DNA from: Deltaproteobacteria bacterium
GTDB taxonomy: Bacteria > Desulfobacterota > Desulfuromonadia > Geobacterales > Pseudopelobacteraceae
Reading direction: 5' to 3'
Assembly (NCBI GenBank): GCA_016219145.1
Contig: JACRCG010000138.1
Coordinates: 1 to 7,250, forward strand
Length of the DNA stretch: 7,250 bases
Shown: one piece after another, positions 6,362-7,250 of the stretch
Layout: each line of letters begins with the position of its first letter
Position numbering within the stretch: position 1 is the stretch's first letter
Notes under the pieces: generated by a model
Seen by the model: only the letters and a program-made list of their open reading frames with translations
Database searches by the model: none
Told to the model about the DNA's origin: nothing
Translations under genes and position numbers: made by a program

Positions 6362-6553
6362 ATGATTTCCGACAAATTTCTTGCCATGCTGGCCTGCCCT
6401 GTTTGCAAAGGTGAACTCGTTCAATCCGATACCGGTGGACTACGCTGCTACCCCTGCTGTCTCGAATATCCGGTCAAGGGCGATATTCCGGTCTTGCTTC
6501 CGGATGAGGCCAAGAGGATTCCACGCTTGGATACAGAGGCCGCTAAACCATGA
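6362..6553 (+). CDS. Trm112/YcaR-family small zinc-ribbon protein
   Basis: This 63-residue protein matches the UPF0434/Trm112 family in length and pattern. It has LACPVCKGEL (10-19) with C12 and C15, then C29 and C32 followed by LEYP (34-37), and KGDIPVLLPDEA (39-50). The four cysteines probably bind one zinc ion; C33 is an extra cysteine next to the second pair. Members often sit beside lpxK and kdsB in Gram-negative bacteria, although their role in LPS synthesis is not established; eukaryotic and archaeal Trm112 activates methyltransferases. A GGGAG (6353-6357) stands just before ATG 6362, and the gap from lpxK is 45 bases. Its TGA stop overlaps an ATG at 6550 that opens a frame running through the repeat element into waaF. 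Confidence 0.9.
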   Translation: MISDKFLAMLACPVCKGELVQSDTGGLRCYPCCLEYPVKGDIPVLLPDEAKRIPRLDTEAAKP

Positions 6554-6573
6554 AAACCCTCGTTCATTCAAGT

Positions 6574-6737
6574 GAGGCTCTTGCAAAAGTAAAAATCAGT
6601 CCCCTCCCCCCTGGCGGGGGAGGGTTAGGGTGGGGGGGAGGTTGCCATGATCTCAGTCAGTCGCACCTTCACCCACCCCCCAACCCCCTCCCGTCAAGGG
6701 AGGGGGAGCCTGTTTTCAAGACTTTTGCAAGAGGCTC
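6574..6737. mobile_element. MITE-like inverted-repeat element before waaF
   Basis: The core, 6581-6730 (150 bp), begins TTGCAAAAGT and ends with its exact reverse complement ACTTTTGCAA. It is flanked on both sides by the direct repeat GAGGCTC (6574-6580 and 6731-6737), which looks like a 7-bp target duplication. Inside are two facing hairpin units: CCCTCCCCC (6602-6610) pairs with GGGGGAGGG (6616-6624), and CCCCCTCCC (6684-6692) pairs with GGGAGGGGG (6698-6706). Further G-rich and C-rich arms (about 6622-6642 and 6665-6688) are imperfect reverse complements, so most of the element can fold back on itself. It encodes no transposase. If copies elsewhere always include GAGGCTC, that sequence belongs to the element and the target-duplication reading fails. 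The C/G-tract style resembles the repeat at 317-410, but the sequence is a different family. Confidence 0.75.
6731..6734 (+). promoter_or_regulatory. Probable waaF ribosome binding site in the right flanking repeat
   Basis: GAGG at 6731-6734 (AGAGG with the preceding bases) ends seven bases before GTG 6742 and is the only plausible Shine-Dalgarno there. It is part of the duplicated GAGGCTC. If the element is removed with one copy of the repeat, the same GAGG remains at the same distance, so the insertion would have left this signal intact. Confidence 0.5.
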
Positions 6738-6741
6738 CTCT

Positions 6742-7250
6742 GTGAATAAAATCCTTATCCGCGCCGTCAACTGGGTTGGCGACGCTGTCATGACCACACC
6801 AGCCATCGGAGTTATCCGTCGTCATTTTCCAAATGCAGAGATAACGATTTTGGCCAATCCGCTGGTGGCTGCGCTCTTTTCGCCCCATGACTGGGTTGAC
6901 CGGGTGATCGTATTTGACCGGAACGGGAGACACCGGGGGATATTCGGCCGGCTGAGGCTGGCGCGGGAGCTGCGCAATGAGTCATTTGATCTGGCCATCA
7001 TCCTGCCCAACTCATTTGACTCCGCCCTGGTGCCCTGGCTGGCCGGCATACCGTCCAGGCTCGGCAAGAGCAGCGACGGGCGCGGACTCCTTTTATCCGA
7101 ACGCTACCAGCCGGACAAAAGTGTCGTCATCAGCCATGAAGTGAATTACTACCTTGATCTGCTGCGGCATTTCGGGATTTGCGGTCAAGCAGGCAAACTG
7201 CAGCTGTTCACAACTGCGGATGAAGAGCTGGAGGCCGAGAAGTTGCTTGC
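6742..7250 (+). CDS. waaF: ADP-heptose:LPS heptosyltransferase (WaaF-like, GT9), 5' part
   Basis: The first 169 residues of a family GT9 heptosyltransferase are present; the gene runs off the window. These enzymes add heptose from ADP-heptose to the inner core at the cytoplasmic face of the inner membrane. The N-terminus (M/V)NKILIRAVNWVGDAVMTTPA contains the conserved glycine and aspartate (G13, D14; the aspartate is the proposed catalytic base). ILPNSFDSALVPWLAGIPSR (87-106) is typical of WaaF more than WaaC, and HEVNYYLDLL (132-141) follows. GTG 6742 is preferred because it gives the exact family N-terminus and has GAGG seven bases upstream. An in-frame ATG at 6550, overlapping the preceding stop, would add 64 residues encoded largely by the repeat element and rich in proline and glycine; automatic annotation may choose it, but nothing in that extension looks like family sequence. 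Confidence 0.92.
   Translation, partial: MNKILIRAVNWVGDAVMTTPAIGVIRRHFPNAEITILANPLVAALFSPHDWVDRVIVFDRNGRHRGIFGRLRLARELRNESFDLAIILPNSFDSALVPWLAGIPSRLGKSSDGRGLLLSERYQPDKSVVISHEVNYYLDLLRHFGICGQAGKLQLFTTADEELEAEKLL

Noticed and set aside
6381..6575. A second small gene overlapping the Trm112-like gene in another frame.
   Set aside because: It has no ribosome binding site and no recognisable sequence, while the 6362 frame carries a full zinc-ribbon pattern.
6602..6706. Rho-independent terminators from the C/G-tract hairpins before waaF.
   Set aside because: No T-tract follows either stem, so they fit a repeat element better than terminators.
6574..6737. A CRISPR-like repeat array.
   Set aside because: There are only inverted units and one pair of 7-bp direct repeats, with no regular spacers.

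Overview
The window is a stretch of a Gram-negative chromosome that carries the lipid A / Kdo / inner-core LPS assembly locus. All genes lie on the plus strand and are packed tightly, often with overlapping stop and start codons. The gene set and order (lpxB, lpxL, PAP2 phosphatase, waaA, lpxK, Trm112-like, waaF), the moderately high GC content and the G/C-tract inverted repeats between genes suggest a Geobacter/Pelobacter-type deltaproteobacterium (Desulfuromonadia). That assignment is inferred from gene order and sequence style; no search was run.

Layout: 1-303 is the C-terminal end of a DegT/DnrJ/EryC1-type PLP aminotransferase, possibly a GnnB-type enzyme acting on the lipid A sugar. 304-416 is an intergenic gap almost filled by two inverted copies of a C/G-tract hairpin repeat. 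417-4537 holds lpxB, lpxL, an LpxF-like PAP2 phosphatase and waaA, joined by overlaps of 4, 11 and 13 bp. 4526-5217 is a self-contained type II toxin-antitoxin cassette with its own promoter, a probable operator, a Phd/YefM-like antitoxin and a VapC-like PIN toxin. 5237-6316 is lpxK, interrupted by one in-frame TAG at 5522-5524. 6362-6553 encodes a Trm112/YcaR-like zinc ribbon. 6574-6737 is a MITE-like repeat with inverted ends and a flanking 7-bp direct repeat. 6742-7250 is the 5' part of waaF, cut by the window edge.

How the genes work together: LpxB makes the lipid A disaccharide, LpxK adds the 4'-phosphate, WaaA adds Kdo, LpxL adds a secondary acyl chain, the PAP2 enzyme probably removes a lipid A phosphate outside the cytoplasm, and WaaF extends the core with heptose. 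The aminotransferase may supply a 3-amino-sugar precursor earlier in the pathway.

The main anomalies are the amber codon in the highly conserved Ser-Arg-Gly-Tyr-Gly-Gly motif of lpxK (normally essential), the toxin-antitoxin cassette between waaA and lpxK, and the MITE-like element just before waaF. That element leaves an open frame from an upstream ATG into waaF and appears to duplicate the waaF ribosome binding site. I see no wholly new system; these local events are what deserve a second look.
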